Assembly (NCBI GenBank): GCA_015075645.1
Contig: JABTUF010000003.1
Span: 124,001-188,000 of the forward strand
Source of the DNA: Burkholderiales bacterium
GTDB taxonomy: Bacteria > Pseudomonadota > Gammaproteobacteria > Burkholderiales > Casimicrobiaceae
Length of the DNA: 64,000 bases
Direction of reading: 5' to 3'
The notes under the pieces were generated by a model. The model did not search any database. It was not told the origin of the DNA and saw only the letters and a list, made by a program, of their open reading frames with translations. The stretch's first letter is position 1. Each line of letters begins with the position of its first letter. Made by a program: the position numbers and the translations under genes. Below, piece after piece: positions 1 to 7,480 of this stretch.

Positions 1-380
1 GGCACCGTCTCACCAACGTGTCGTTCTGCGCGGGCGACTGGTTCGACGCGCTGCCCGACGATGCTCCGCCCTTCGACGCCATCGCCGCGAATCCGCCCTA
101 CGTCGCGGAGGACGATCCGCACATGGCCCGGGGCGATCTCCCGCGCGAGCCGGCGCACGCGCTCACGCCGGGAGGCGACGGTCTCGATGCACTGCGCACG
201 ATCATCGCGGGCGCGCCCGCGCGGCTCGTGCCCGGAGGATGGCTCGCGGTCGAGCACGGGCATGATCAGTCCGACGAGGTCCGAACCCTCTTTGCGGAGG
301 CGGGATTCGACGCGATCGCGATCCGCCGGGATCTCGCGGGCATCCCCAGGGTCGTCGCGGGGCGAGTGGCCGCACGCTGA
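1..380 (+). CDS. prmC: Peptide chain release factor N5-glutamine methyltransferase, 3' part
   Basis: This is the C-terminal part (about 125 residues) of PrmC/HemK; the frame is open from the left edge and the start lies outside the window. The enzyme uses S-adenosylmethionine to methylate the GGQ glutamine of release factors RF1 and RF2 in the cytosol. The sequence shows the diagnostic NPPY substrate-glutamine motif (AANPPYVAEDD), the following EPAHAL..GGDGLDALR stretch typical of the family, and the closing GGWLAVEHG strand. It ends at a TGA at 378-380. The identification is firm; nothing can be said about its promoter or its upstream neighbour. Confidence 0.93.
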   Translation, partial: HRLTNVSFCAGDWFDALPDDAPPFDAIAANPPYVAEDDPHMARGDLPREPAHALTPGGDGLDALRTIIAGAPARLVPGGWLAVEHGHDQSDEVRTLFAEAGFDAIAIRRDLAGIPRVVAGRVAAR

Positions 381-438
381 TCGCCGCACGCGGCCGATCG
401 GTGCCCGATCGGTGAGTCGCGGTCCGGACAATGGGCGC

Positions 439-576
439 ATGGAATCACGCCCCCCCGCGCGCTGCCGCACCTGCCGCCCGAGTCCGGGGTGGCTCGACTT
501 CGCCGACCCCGCGCTCTGGGCCTGGGTCGCGGTCGCGGTGATGCTCGTCGTGCCTGCGTTCTCGGTGCTCGCCTGA
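439..576 (+). CDS. Small hypothetical membrane protein (45 aa)
   Basis: A short open frame starting at ATG 439 would encode 45 residues: a hydrophilic N-terminus with a CRTC motif, then one hydrophobic stretch (WAWVAVAVMLVVPAFSVLA) long enough to be a single transmembrane helix. It sits between prmC and the oppositely oriented Ldh-type dehydrogenase. I do not recognise a family and see only a weak purine-rich stretch before the ATG. The hydrophobic tail and position argue for a real small gene, but chance opening in GC-rich DNA is possible. Confidence 0.35.
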   Translation: MESRPPARCRTCRPSPGWLDFADPALWAWVAVAVMLVVPAFSVLA

Positions 577-604
577 CCGGGGCCGTCGCGGGCGCGTCAC
601 CCGC

Positions 605-1666
605 CTACGCGGATAGCGGCATTTCGACCCCGAGCTTCGCCGCCCAGGGCTCGAGCGCGGGCAGGATCGCCGGATGCAGCGTGACGCCGGTCGCGAGCTG
701 CTCGCGCATCAACTTCAGTCCGCGTTCTCCCGGCAGGCGCACGCGCTCGACGCCAGGCCGCGGCGTCGCGCCGTGGCAGGCATCGGCGAGCCAGTCCATC
801 TGGCGGCGGAACGCGTGAAGGCCGCCGAACGCGCCCGGATCGAACACCTGCACGAACACCGTCGCACCCCAGCCCTCCTTCGGGTCGGCGCGGCCGAATC
901 CGGTGAGCGCGGCAGTCATCGCCTCGACGAGGAGCGCGAGTCCGTAGCCCTTGTGCCCGGCGTCGAGTCCGCCGAGCGGCAGCAGCGTGCCCTTCGGCTC
1001 CTCGAACAGCACGCGCGGATCGTCGGTAGGATTGCCTACTGCGTCCTGCACCCAGGCGTGCGGCAACTTCCCGCCCGCCTGATAGAGCCGCGCGGTGAGG
1101 CCGTTGGTGGTGAGGCTCGCCGACACGTCGAGCAGGATCGGATCGCCCGAGGTCGGGATGCCGGCGGCGATCGGATTGGGCGTGAACACCGGGCTCACCG
1201 CGCCGAACGGCGCGACGCTCGCCGCGACCGGATCGGAACTCATGACGATCGCCATCAACCCGCGGTCGGTCGCGCGTCTGAGGTACGCCGCGAGGCAGGC
1301 GATGTGGTGCGACCGGCGGACCGCCACGGTTCCGGTGCCCTCGCTCGAAGCCATCGCCGCGGCCGCGTCGAGCGCACGCAGCGTGAGCCACGGGCCGGGG
1401 AGCCTGCCGCCGTCCCAGGTCTGCGCCGCCGGCATCGAGCGCAAGACCTGCGGCTCGCCCGTCTTCGCCATCGTCCCCTGGGCGAGTTCCGCGAGGTAGG
1501 GCGCGGCCAGCGCGAGTCCGTGCGTCGTGTGCCCGAGGAGGTCGCCGTCGACCAGCACGGCCGCGATGTCGCAGGCGATGTCGTCGCGGACGCCCGCACG
1601 CGCGAAGAGCGCGTGCGCGAACGTCACGAGCGAGGAGGCAGGGTATCGGCGTTCGTCGCGGGTCAT
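605..1666 (-). CDS. Malate/L-lactate dehydrogenase family (Ldh_2) oxidoreductase
   Basis: A 353-residue NAD(P)-dependent 2-hydroxyacid dehydrogenase of the type II malate/L-lactate dehydrogenase family, which oxidises malate, ureidoglycolate, sulfolactate or related 2-hydroxyacids and is unrelated to classical Rossmann LDH. Family marks are the N-terminal GHTTHGL motif (residues 45-51), the catalytic histidine region RRSHHIACLAAY (about 117-128) and the C-terminal LPGERGLKLMREQ segment that closes the active site. Length is normal. It starts at ATG 1666 and is transcribed away from the glycosyltransferase gene, with an inverted-repeat element in the space between. The substrate cannot be deduced; no obvious pathway partner is adjacent. 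Confidence 0.85.
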   Translation of the reverse strand: MTRDERRYPASSLVTFAHALFARAGVRDDIACDIAAVLVDGDLLGHTTHGLALAAPYLAELAQGTMAKTGEPQVLRSMPAAQTWDGGRLPGPWLTLRALDAAAAMASSEGTGTVAVRRSHHIACLAAYLRRATDRGLMAIVMSSDPVAASVAPFGAVSPVFTPNPIAAGIPTSGDPILLDVSASLTTNGLTARLYQAGGKLPHAWVQDAVGNPTDDPRVLFEEPKGTLLPLGGLDAGHKGYGLALLVEAMTAALTGFGRADPKEGWGATVFVQVFDPGAFGGLHAFRRQMDWLADACHGATPRPGVERVRLPGERGLKLMREQLATGVTLHPAILPALEPWAAKLGVEMPLSA

Positions 1667-1759
1667 GCGCGCATCCGGCGCCCCGGCGCCGGCGCGAAGT
1701 TGACGCCGCGAGGGATTGCAAGGATTCTAGCGCAACCCTTTCCGCTCCCCCGGAAAAGC

Positions 1760-1830
1760 AGGGTCAGACTCGACTTTCCTGGAACGGCGTCGAAAGGTCG
1801 GGATTGCGCAAGCAAGTCGAGTCTGACCCT
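1760..1830. repeat. Inverted-repeat element, copy 1 (REP/BIME-like)
   Basis: Two perfect 17-base arms face each other: AGGGTCAGACTCGACTT at 1760-1776 and its reverse complement at 1814-1830, separated by 37 bases. The same arm sequence recurs at 44749-44832. It lies between two divergently oriented genes and ends 19 bases before the GTG start of the glycosyltransferase gene. It resembles dispersed extragenic palindromes mobilised by REP-associated tyrosine transposases, but no such transposase is in the window. Confidence 0.8.
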
Positions 1831-1849
1831 ACTACTCCACCGACCGCAC

Positions 1850-2743
1850 GTGTCCACCTCCACCGCCGACGACGGCGGCGTCCCGCTGGTCACCGAGACC
1901 GTCGTCCCCTCGTCGCTGCAGGTGTCGATCGTCACGTTCCGGCCCGACCTCCACCTGCTCGACCGCTGCCTGCGCAAGCTCGCGGTGTCGATCGGCGCCG
2001 CGCGCGAGTCCGGTATCGTGCGCACGGTCAACGTCGCGCTCGTCGACAACAGCGCGGACCGCGCCGTGGCTGCGAAGGTGATCGACCTCGGCAAGGCGCG
2101 CTTCGCCGACTCGGGCGTCCAGCAGAGCTTCCTGCACGGACACGCGAACATCGGCTACGGCGCCGCGCACAACCTCGTGCTGCACGGGAGCGGCGCGGAC
2201 TATCACCTCGTGCTCAACCCCGACGTCGAGCTCGCGCCCGAAGCGGTGACCCACGGGGTGCGCTGGATGAATGCGCATCCCGACGTCGGCGCGATCGCGC
2301 CGCTCGTGAAGCGCCGCGACGGCACGCGCGACTACCTCGTCAAGCGCAAGCCCGCCGTGCTCGACCTCGCGCTGCGCGGGTTCCTGCCGGGGATCGGGCG
2401 CGCGCTCTTCCGCCGCCGCCTCGACCGCTACGAGATGCGCGACGTCATCGATCCCGATCCCGCGCGCGAGATCGTCGACATCGCGGCCATGTCGGGCGCA
2501 TGCATGCTGGTGCGGCGCAAGGCGATCGACCAGACCGGCGGATTCGACCCGGCGTTCTTCCTGTACTTCGAGGACTACGACTGGACGGCGCGACTCAACC
2601 GGGTCGCGCGAACCGCGTACGTGCCGTCGTTCGAGGTGGTGCACCACGGCGGCGCCGCGGCGCGCAAGGGTGTGCGGCACGTCGGCCACTTCGTGCGGGG
2701 CGGCTGGCGCTATTACCGCAAGCACGGCTGGAAATGGTTCTAG
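1850..2743 (+). CDS. Family 2 glycosyltransferase (rhamnosyltransferase-like)
   Basis: A 297-residue GT-A type glycosyltransferase with no membrane segment, likely transferring a sugar onto a lipid-linked saccharide during O-antigen or capsule building at the inner face of the membrane. Visible family features are VSIVTFRPDL at the N-terminus, VALVDNSADR, the metal/nucleotide-binding LNPDVEL near residue 125, a GACMLVRRKA strand, and FLYFEDYDWTARL followed by HHGG, the pattern of WbbL-type rhamnosyltransferases. The frame is open far upstream through the inverted repeat; GTG 1850 is chosen as the first start after that repeat, though no good ribosome site precedes it. The stop overlaps the next gene by 10 bases, so the two are co-translated. 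Confidence 0.85.
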   Translation: MSTSTADDGGVPLVTETVVPSSLQVSIVTFRPDLHLLDRCLRKLAVSIGAARESGIVRTVNVALVDNSADRAVAAKVIDLGKARFADSGVQQSFLHGHANIGYGAAHNLVLHGSGADYHLVLNPDVELAPEAVTHGVRWMNAHPDVGAIAPLVKRRDGTRDYLVKRKPAVLDLALRGFLPGIGRALFRRRLDRYEMRDVIDPDPAREIVDIAAMSGACMLVRRKAIDQTGGFDPAFFLYFEDYDWTARLNRVARTAYVPSFEVVHHGGAAARKGVRHVGHFVRGGWRYYRKHGWKWF

Positions 2744-3705
2744 CGCCGCGCACGCCGTCGCGCGCCGTCGTCGTGACCGGCGCTGCGGGGTTCATCGGCC
2801 GCGCGCTGGTCGAGCGGCTCCGCGCCGACCGCCGCGTGGTCCGCCCCGTCGTGCGCGATAGTCGCGGCGCACCGGAGGGCGCGGTCGCGCTCGGCGCGCT
2901 CGAGGAGGCATCGCCCGCTGCGCTCGCCGGCGTGTTCGCCGGCGCGGACGCCGTGGTGCACCTCGCGTCGCGCGCACACCGGATGGACGAGCGAGGGCCC
3001 GACCTCGAGCGCCTGCACCGCGAGATGACGGTCGAGGCGACCGCACGCATCGCGCGCGCCGCGGTGGATGCCGGCGTGCGCCGCTTCGTGCTCGCGAGCA
3101 GCGTCAAGGTGAACGGCGAGAGCACGCCCGCCGGGCGGCCGTTCGGGCCAGGCGATCCTCCGGCGCCCGCCGATGCCTATGCGCGCGGCAAGCGTGACGC
3201 GGAGGTCGCGCTCGCCGACGCCGCCGAACGCTCGTCGATGGCGGTCGTCGTACTGCGCCTGCCGCTCGTCGTCGGGCCGGGCGCGCGAGGCAACCTCGCG
3301 CGTCTGGTCGACGCGATCGCGAAACGCCGTACGCTGCCGTTCGGCGCGATCGACAATCGCCGCAGCGTGATCGGGCTCGCCAACCTGTGCGACGCGTTCG
3401 CCGCGGCGCTCGATGCGACTCCGCCGCCCGCCGGCGTGCACTTCGTGGCCGAGGACGTTCCCGTCTCGACGCCCGGACTCGTCCGTTCGATCGCCTCGGC
3501 GCTGGGCGTGCCGGTGCCGCTCGCGTACGTGCCGGTGCCGCTGTTGCGGCTCGCCGGGCGCCTCGCCGGCCGCGGCGCGTCGGTGGACCGGGTGGCCGGG
3601 TCGCTCGAGGTCGACGATGCCTCGTTTCGCGCGGCGACCGGGTGGCGTCCGGCGCGGACGCTGGACGACGAGATTGCGCGATTCGCGTCAACGCACAGGC
3701 GATGA
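2734..3705 (+). CDS. NAD-dependent epimerase/dehydratase (extended SDR)
   Basis: A 323-residue extended short-chain dehydrogenase acting on nucleotide sugars, similar in build to WbpV/WbiG-type 4-epimerases used in O-antigen assembly. The Rossmann motif TGAAGFIG lies at residues 15-22, VHLASRAHR follows, then a catalytic ASSVK and YARGK (Y-x-x-x-K) and the R-P-x-VVGPG segment. The C-terminus carries the substrate-binding lobe. It starts at ATG 2734 inside the end of the glycosyltransferase gene (10-base overlap), pointing to a shared surface-polysaccharide role. The exact nucleotide-sugar substrate is not readable; a lone pair outside a full O-antigen cluster is slightly unusual. Confidence 0.83.
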   Translation: MVLAPRTPSRAVVVTGAAGFIGRALVERLRADRRVVRPVVRDSRGAPEGAVALGALEEASPAALAGVFAGADAVVHLASRAHRMDERGPDLERLHREMTVEATARIARAAVDAGVRRFVLASSVKVNGESTPAGRPFGPGDPPAPADAYARGKRDAEVALADAAERSSMAVVVLRLPLVVGPGARGNLARLVDAIAKRRTLPFGAIDNRRSVIGLANLCDAFAAALDATPPPAGVHFVAEDVPVSTPGLVRSIASALGVPVPLAYVPVPLLRLAGRLAGRGASVDRVAGSLEVDDASFRAATGWRPARTLDDEIARFASTHRR

Positions 3706-3769
3706 TTCTCGGCATCCGACAGCCAACCGGGATCGTGCGTCCTCCGGGCCGACGCCGGGCGCCCGGCGC

Positions 3770-3775
3770 TACAAT
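3770..3775 (+). promoter_or_regulatory. -10-like hexamer TACAAT before DUF4160 gene
   Basis: TACAAT matches the sigma-70 -10 consensus in 5 of 6 bases and ends only 5 bases before ATG 3781, so transcription from it would begin at about the start codon. No convincing -35 is present. GGAGG touches the ATG directly, too close to act as a normal ribosome site. Confidence 0.4.
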
Positions 3776-3780
3776 GGAGG

Positions 3781-4242
3781 ATGCCCGAGCTGAGCCGCTT
3801 CCTCGGCATTGTCATCGCGATGTACTACCGCGATCACGGACCGGCGCATTTTCACGCCGTTTATGGCGGCATCGAGGTGACGGTCGAGATCGAGTCCGGG
3901 CGTGTCAGCGGCGAGTTTCCGAAGCGGGCGCTCGCGCATGTGATGGAGTGGCGGGACTTGCATCGGGCCGAGCTTCGGGAATGCTGGGCGCTGGCTCGGG
4001 CGAGACAGCCGTTGCCGCGAATCGAACCACTGGAGCGACGTCATGCTGCCCCACATTGCGGAATGTCGTTACGTCGGAGGTCATACGTTGTGGCTCCGAT
4101 TCAGCGACGATGCACAAGGCGAAGTCGATCTGTCCGGCGAACTGGACGGACCCGTTTTCGAACCGCTCAAGGATGTCGAGACGTTCCGGCAGGTCATTCT
4201 GCACCCGGAGCTTCGCACGCTGGTGTGGCCGAACGGCGCTGA
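3781..4242 (+). CDS. DUF4160 domain protein with C-terminal extension over the next gene
   Basis: Residues 1-85 match the compact DUF4160 family (MPELSRFLGIVIAMYYRDH, then PAHFHA, the acidic EIESGRVSGEFPKRAL, MEWRDLH and IEPLE), whose members normally end near this IEPLE. Here the frame continues another 68 codons and overlaps the DUF2442 gene by 200 bases in a different frame. The codon after IEPLE is CGA at 4036, one transition from TGA, seven bases before the ATG of the DUF2442 gene, so the extension looks like loss of an ancestral stop. DUF4160 and DUF2442 genes often travel together and have been suspected of a toxin-antitoxin-like role; that function is not shown by this sequence. Confidence 0.75.
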   Translation: MPELSRFLGIVIAMYYRDHGPAHFHAVYGGIEVTVEIESGRVSGEFPKRALAHVMEWRDLHRAELRECWALARARQPLPRIEPLERRHAAPHCGMSLRRRSYVVAPIQRRCTRRSRSVRRTGRTRFRTAQGCRDVPAGHSAPGASHAGVAERR

Positions 4243-4288
4243 CTTCGCGCCTGAGTTCCTGCGGTCATTGCTGCGCGTGGCCGCCTGA
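4043..4288 (+). CDS. DUF2442 domain protein
   Basis: An 81-residue cytosolic protein of the DUF2442 family: a short beta-rich domain beginning with an antiparallel pair (ECRYVGGHTLWLRFSDDAQGEVDL), the conserved FEPLKDVETFRQV segment and the closing WPNGADFAPEFL motif, where W-x-N-G-A-D is the family hallmark. The start at ATG 4043 lies seven bases after the place where the DUF4160 frame should have ended, indicating that the pair was once back-to-back. The partner relation is characteristic; the biochemical function is unknown. Confidence 0.85.
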   Translation: MLPHIAECRYVGGHTLWLRFSDDAQGEVDLSGELDGPVFEPLKDVETFRQVILHPELRTLVWPNGADFAPEFLRSLLRVAA

Positions 4289-4472
4289 CGTGCCGGTCGA
4301 GCGGCTCCCGTTCGGTGTGGCTCCTGCGGCGCGAGTTGGGGCGGCGTTGTCTCCCGGGAGTTCGACGACGACGGCGCCGGCAACGTTTCCCGGCGAAGCC
4401 CGCATCGTGGACGCACGCTGAGCGCGCGGCGCCCATACCGGATCAGAAGTCGGTCGATCTCCCGTACCGCTC

Positions 4473-5216
4473 ATGGCCCCGCCGACGCGCAGTCTCAACC
4501 GCCGCCCCGACCAGTTGCGCCCGCTCGCCTTCGAGCGCGGCTGGACGAAGCACGCCGAGGGCTCGGTGCTCGTGTCGGCCGGCGACACGCGCGTGCTCGT
4601 CACCGCGAGCGTCGAGGAGGGCGTGCCGGCGTTCCTGAAGGGCAAGGGGCAGGGCTGGATCACGGCCGAGTACGGGATGCTGCCGCGCTCGACCCACACG
4701 CGCACGCGGCGCGAGGCGGCGGAGGGCACGCAGTCGGGACGCACGCACGAGATCCAGCGCCTCGTCGGCCGCTCGATCCGCGCGGTCGCGGACCTCGCCG
4801 CGCTCGGCGAGCGCACGATCCGCATCGACTGCGACGTGCTGCAGGCCGACGGCGGCACGCGCTGCGCGTCGATCACCGGAGCCTGGGTCGCGGTCGCCGA
4901 CGCGGTCGCCCGCTTGCGGGGGCAGGGCCTCGTGGCCGGGGCGCCGCTCACCGACCACGTCGCCGCGGTGTCGGTCGGGATCGTCGGCGGCGAGGCGTTG
5001 CTCGACCTCGACTACGCCGAGGACTCGTCCTGCGACACCGACATGAACGTCGTCATGACCGGCGCCGGCGGATTCGTCGAGTTGCAGGGCACCGCGGAGG
5101 GTGCGCCGTTCAGCCGGGCGCAGTTCGACGCGCTGCTCGACCTCGCGCGCGGCGGCATCGCGAGACTCGTCGCCGCGCAGCGCGAGGCGCTCGGGCAGCG
5201 GGGCGCGCCGCGATGA
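4473..5216 (+). CDS. rph: Ribonuclease PH
   Basis: A 247-residue phosphorolytic 3'-5' exoribonuclease that trims tRNA 3' ends, acting as a homohexamer. The sequence is unmistakable: [19 protein letters not shown] at the N-terminus, [28 protein letters not shown], the phosphate-binding [43 protein letters not shown] and the C-terminal [20 protein letters not shown]. Length is normal. The start at ATG 4473 is preceded by 184 bases without a gene. Its stop overlaps the start of rdgB by four bases (ATGA), and it heads a seven-gene operon through chaC. Confidence 0.97.
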   Translation: MAPPTRSLNRRPDQLRPLAFERGWTKHAEGSVLVSAGDTRVLVTASVEEGVPAFLKGKGQGWITAEYGMLPRSTHTRTRREAAEGTQSGRTHEIQRLVGRSIRAVADLAALGERTIRIDCDVLQADGGTRCASITGAWVAVADAVARLRGQGLVAGAPLTDHVAAVSVGIVGGEALLDLDYAEDSSCDTDMNVVMTGAGGFVELQGTAEGAPFSRAQFDALLDLARGGIARLVAAQREALGQRGAPR

Positions 5217-5830
5217 TCGAGCGTCTCGTGCTCGCCTCGAACAACGAGGGCAAGCTGCGCGAGTTCCGGCGCCTGCTCGCGCCGCACCGGATCGAGGTCG
5301 TCGCGCAGGCCGAACTCGGCGTCCCGGAAGCCGACGAGCCGCACCCGACCTTCGTCGAGAACGCGCTCGCGAAGGCGCGGCACGCGAGCGTGCACGCGCT
5401 CCTCCCGGCGCTCGCCGACGACTCCGGGATCTGCGTCGCCGCGTTGGGCGGCGCGCCGGGGGTGCACAGCGCTCGCTACGCGGGCGAACCGAAATCCGAC
5501 GCGCGCAACAACGCGAAGCTCGTGGCCGCGCTCGCCGGCGTCGCCGATCGCCGAGCGCACTATGCGTGCGTGCTGGTGCTGGTCGAAGCTGCGGACGATC
5601 CCGAGCCGGTCATCGCGGAGGGACGCTGGCACGGACGCGTGATCGATGCGCCGCGCGGCCACGGCGGCTTCGGCTACGACCCGCACTTCGAGGACCTCGC
5701 GTCCGGACTCACCGGCGCGGAACTTCCGCTGGAACGCAAGAACGCGCTCTCGCACCGCGGGCGCGCGATGCGCGAACTGATCGCGACGCTCGTCGAGCGC
5801 GAACTCGTGCCCGCGGCGGTGTCGGCATGA
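5213..5830 (+). CDS. rdgB: Non-canonical purine NTP pyrophosphatase (RdgB/HAM1)
   Basis: A 205-residue house-cleaning enzyme that hydrolyses dITP, ITP and XTP to the monophosphate plus pyrophosphate, keeping deaminated purines out of DNA and RNA. Family motifs are visible in order: [12 protein letters not shown] at the N-terminus, [14 protein letters not shown], the catalytic [23 protein letters not shown], and GGFGYDPHF near the C-terminus followed by [10 protein letters not shown]. It begins at ATG 5213 inside the rph stop and its own stop overlaps the thioesterase gene (ATGA), so all three are translationally coupled. The rph-rdgB-hemW arrangement is common in proteobacteria. Confidence 0.97.
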   Translation: MIERLVLASNNEGKLREFRRLLAPHRIEVVAQAELGVPEADEPHPTFVENALAKARHASVHALLPALADDSGICVAALGGAPGVHSARYAGEPKSDARNNAKLVAALAGVADRRAHYACVLVLVEAADDPEPVIAEGRWHGRVIDAPRGHGGFGYDPHFEDLASGLTGAELPLERKNALSHRGRAMRELIATLVERELVPAAVSA

Positions 5831-6261
5831 GCCGGCGCGTCGAGACCGCGCGCGGGACCGTGCACAAGTGGCAGTGCGACCACATGGGCCACGTGAACGT
5901 GCGCGCCTACGGCGAACGCTTCGAGGAGGCGTGCTGGCAGTTCTACGCGATGCTCGGGATCCGGCCGTCGCGGCTGCGCGCCGGCGAGATCCACATGGCC
6001 GCGGTCCAGCAGGACACGGCCTACCGGAAGGAGCTGCTGGGCGGCGACGTCGTGGTCGTGCACACGACGATCCTCGAAGCTCGCGACAAGGTGCTGAAAT
6101 TCATGCACGAGATGGTGAACGGCGAGACCGGCGAGGTCGCGGCGACCAGCACGTTCACGGTCGTCTGCCTCGATGCCGCGGAGCGGCGTTCGCGCGCGTT
6201 CCCGCCCGACGTGCTCGAACGCGCCCGCGCGCTGCTCTCGGGTGCCTCCGACGAAGACTGA
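5827..6261 (+). CDS. Hotdog-fold acyl-CoA thioesterase
   Basis: A 144-residue single hotdog-domain protein of the 4-hydroxybenzoyl-CoA thioesterase type, predicted to hydrolyse an acyl-CoA in the cytosol. The active-site signature is CDHMGHVNVRAYGERFEEA, with the conserved aspartate and GHVN; the central helix is followed by the usual strands (GGDVVVVHTTILEARDK, KFMHEMVN, VAATSTFTVVCLD). ATG 5827 overlaps the rdgB stop by four bases, and hemW begins four bases after its own stop. The acyl substrate is not deducible; insertion between rdgB and hemW is a local variation on the usual gene order. Confidence 0.85.
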   Translation: MSRRVETARGTVHKWQCDHMGHVNVRAYGERFEEACWQFYAMLGIRPSRLRAGEIHMAAVQQDTAYRKELLGGDVVVVHTTILEARDKVLKFMHEMVNGETGEVAATSTFTVVCLDAAERRSRAFPPDVLERARALLSGASDED

Positions 6262-6265
6262 CCCG

Positions 6266-7480
6266 ATGGCCCCGGCGATGGCACCGACGCCGCGTTCTTC
6301 GCCGACGTTCCGCGAACTTCCGCCGCTGTCGCTCTACGTCCACCTGCCGTGGTGCCTGGCGAAGTGTCCGTACTGCGACTTCAACTCGCACGAATGGCGC
6401 GGCGGCGGCATGCCGCCCGAGGACGCCTACGTCGACGCGCTGGTGTTGGACCTCGAGCAAGCGCTGCCGTCGGTCTGGGGGCGCCCGGTGTCGACCGTGT
6501 TCCTGGGCGGAGGCACGCCGAGCCTGTTCGCGCCCGAGGCGATCGACCGGCTGCTCTCGGCGGTGCGCGCGCGCGTCGCGCTCGTGCCGGGCACCGAGGT
6601 CACGATGGAGGCGAACCCCGGAACGTTCGAGCGCGCGCGCTTCGAAGGCTACCGCGATGCCGGCGTGAACCGGCTGTCGATCGGCGTCCAGAGCTTCGCG
6701 CCGCGCAGTCTCGCCGCGCTGGGACGCGTCCACGACGGCGCGGAGGCGCGCGCGGCCGCGGCGGCCGCGGTCGAACTGTTCGACGAGGTCAACCTCGACC
6801 TCATGTACGGGCTGCCCGGCCAGGGCATCGACGACGCGCTCGCCGACGTCGAGACGGCGCTCGCGTTCCGCACTACGCACCTGTCGTGCTACCAGCTCAC
6901 GATCGAGCCGAACACGCGCTTCCACCGCCATCGGCCGGAACTGCCCGACGAGGACGAGGTCGCCGACATGCACGAGGCGATCGCCGCGCGCCTCGCGTCC
7001 GCCGGCTTCGCGCACTACGAGGTGTCCGCGTACGCGCGCCCCGGCCACCGCTGCCTGCACAACCTCAACTACTGGAGCTTCGGCGACTACCTCGGCATCG
7101 GCGCCGGCGCGCACGCCAAGGTGTCGATGCCCGCATCGATCGTGCGCGAGGTCCGTTGGAAGCAACCGAAGCAGTACATGGCGCGCGTCGCGGCCGGCGA
7201 GCCGGTGATGGAGCGGCGCGAGGTCGCGCCCGTCGAACTGGGCTTCGAGTTCATGCTGAACGCGCTGCGCCTCGTCGACGGCGTGCCCTCCGCGCTCTTC
7301 GCCGAGCGCACCGGCGTGCCGATCGCGTCGATCGCCCGCGAGATCGCGGCGGCGACGTCCCGCGGCCTGCTCGATCCCGATCCGGCCGTGCTGCGCGCGA
7401 CGCCGCTCGGCCAGCGGTTCCAGAACGAACTGGTCGCGATGTTCCTGCGCGAGCGCGCCCCCGCGAAGGCGCCGGGATGA
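6266..7480 (+). CDS. hemW: Radical SAM heme chaperone HemW
   Basis: A 404-residue HemN-like radical SAM protein. The iron-sulfur motif C-x3-C-x2-C is CLAKCPYC at residues 30-37, preceded by SLYVHLPW. Further family marks are FLGGGTPSLF, VTMEANPGTFE, GVNRLSIGVQSF, NLDLMYGLPGQ and the C-terminal HemN domain (EFMLNALRL). HemW binds heme and delivers it to target proteins; it differs from coproporphyrinogen dehydrogenase HemN by lacking HemN's extra N-terminal segment, and the short N-terminus here fits HemW. ATG 6266 is chosen because it lies four bases after the thioesterase stop; an earlier in-frame ATG would overlap that gene deeply. It overlaps the amidase gene by four bases. Confidence 0.92.
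   Translation: MAPAMAPTPRSSPTFRELPPLSLYVHLPWCLAKCPYCDFNSHEWRGGGMPPEDAYVDALVLDLEQALPSVWGRPVSTVFLGGGTPSLFAPEAIDRLLSAVRARVALVPGTEVTMEANPGTFERARFEGYRDAGVNRLSIGVQSFAPRSLAALGRVHDGAEARAAAAAAVELFDEVNLDLMYGLPGQGIDDALADVETALAFRTTHLSCYQLTIEPNTRFHRHRPELPDEDEVADMHEAIAARLASAGFAHYEVSAYARPGHRCLHNLNYWSFGDYLGIGAGAHAKVSMPASIVREVRWKQPKQYMARVAAGEPVMERREVAPVELGFEFMLNALRLVDGVPSALFAERTGVPIASIAREIAAATSRGLLDPDPAVLRATPLGQRFQNELVAMFLRERAPAKAPG

Noticed and set aside
3781..4288. Firm claim of a toxin-antitoxin pair
   Set aside because: DUF4160-DUF2442 pairing is suggestive but no toxic activity or antitoxin motif can be read from the sequence.
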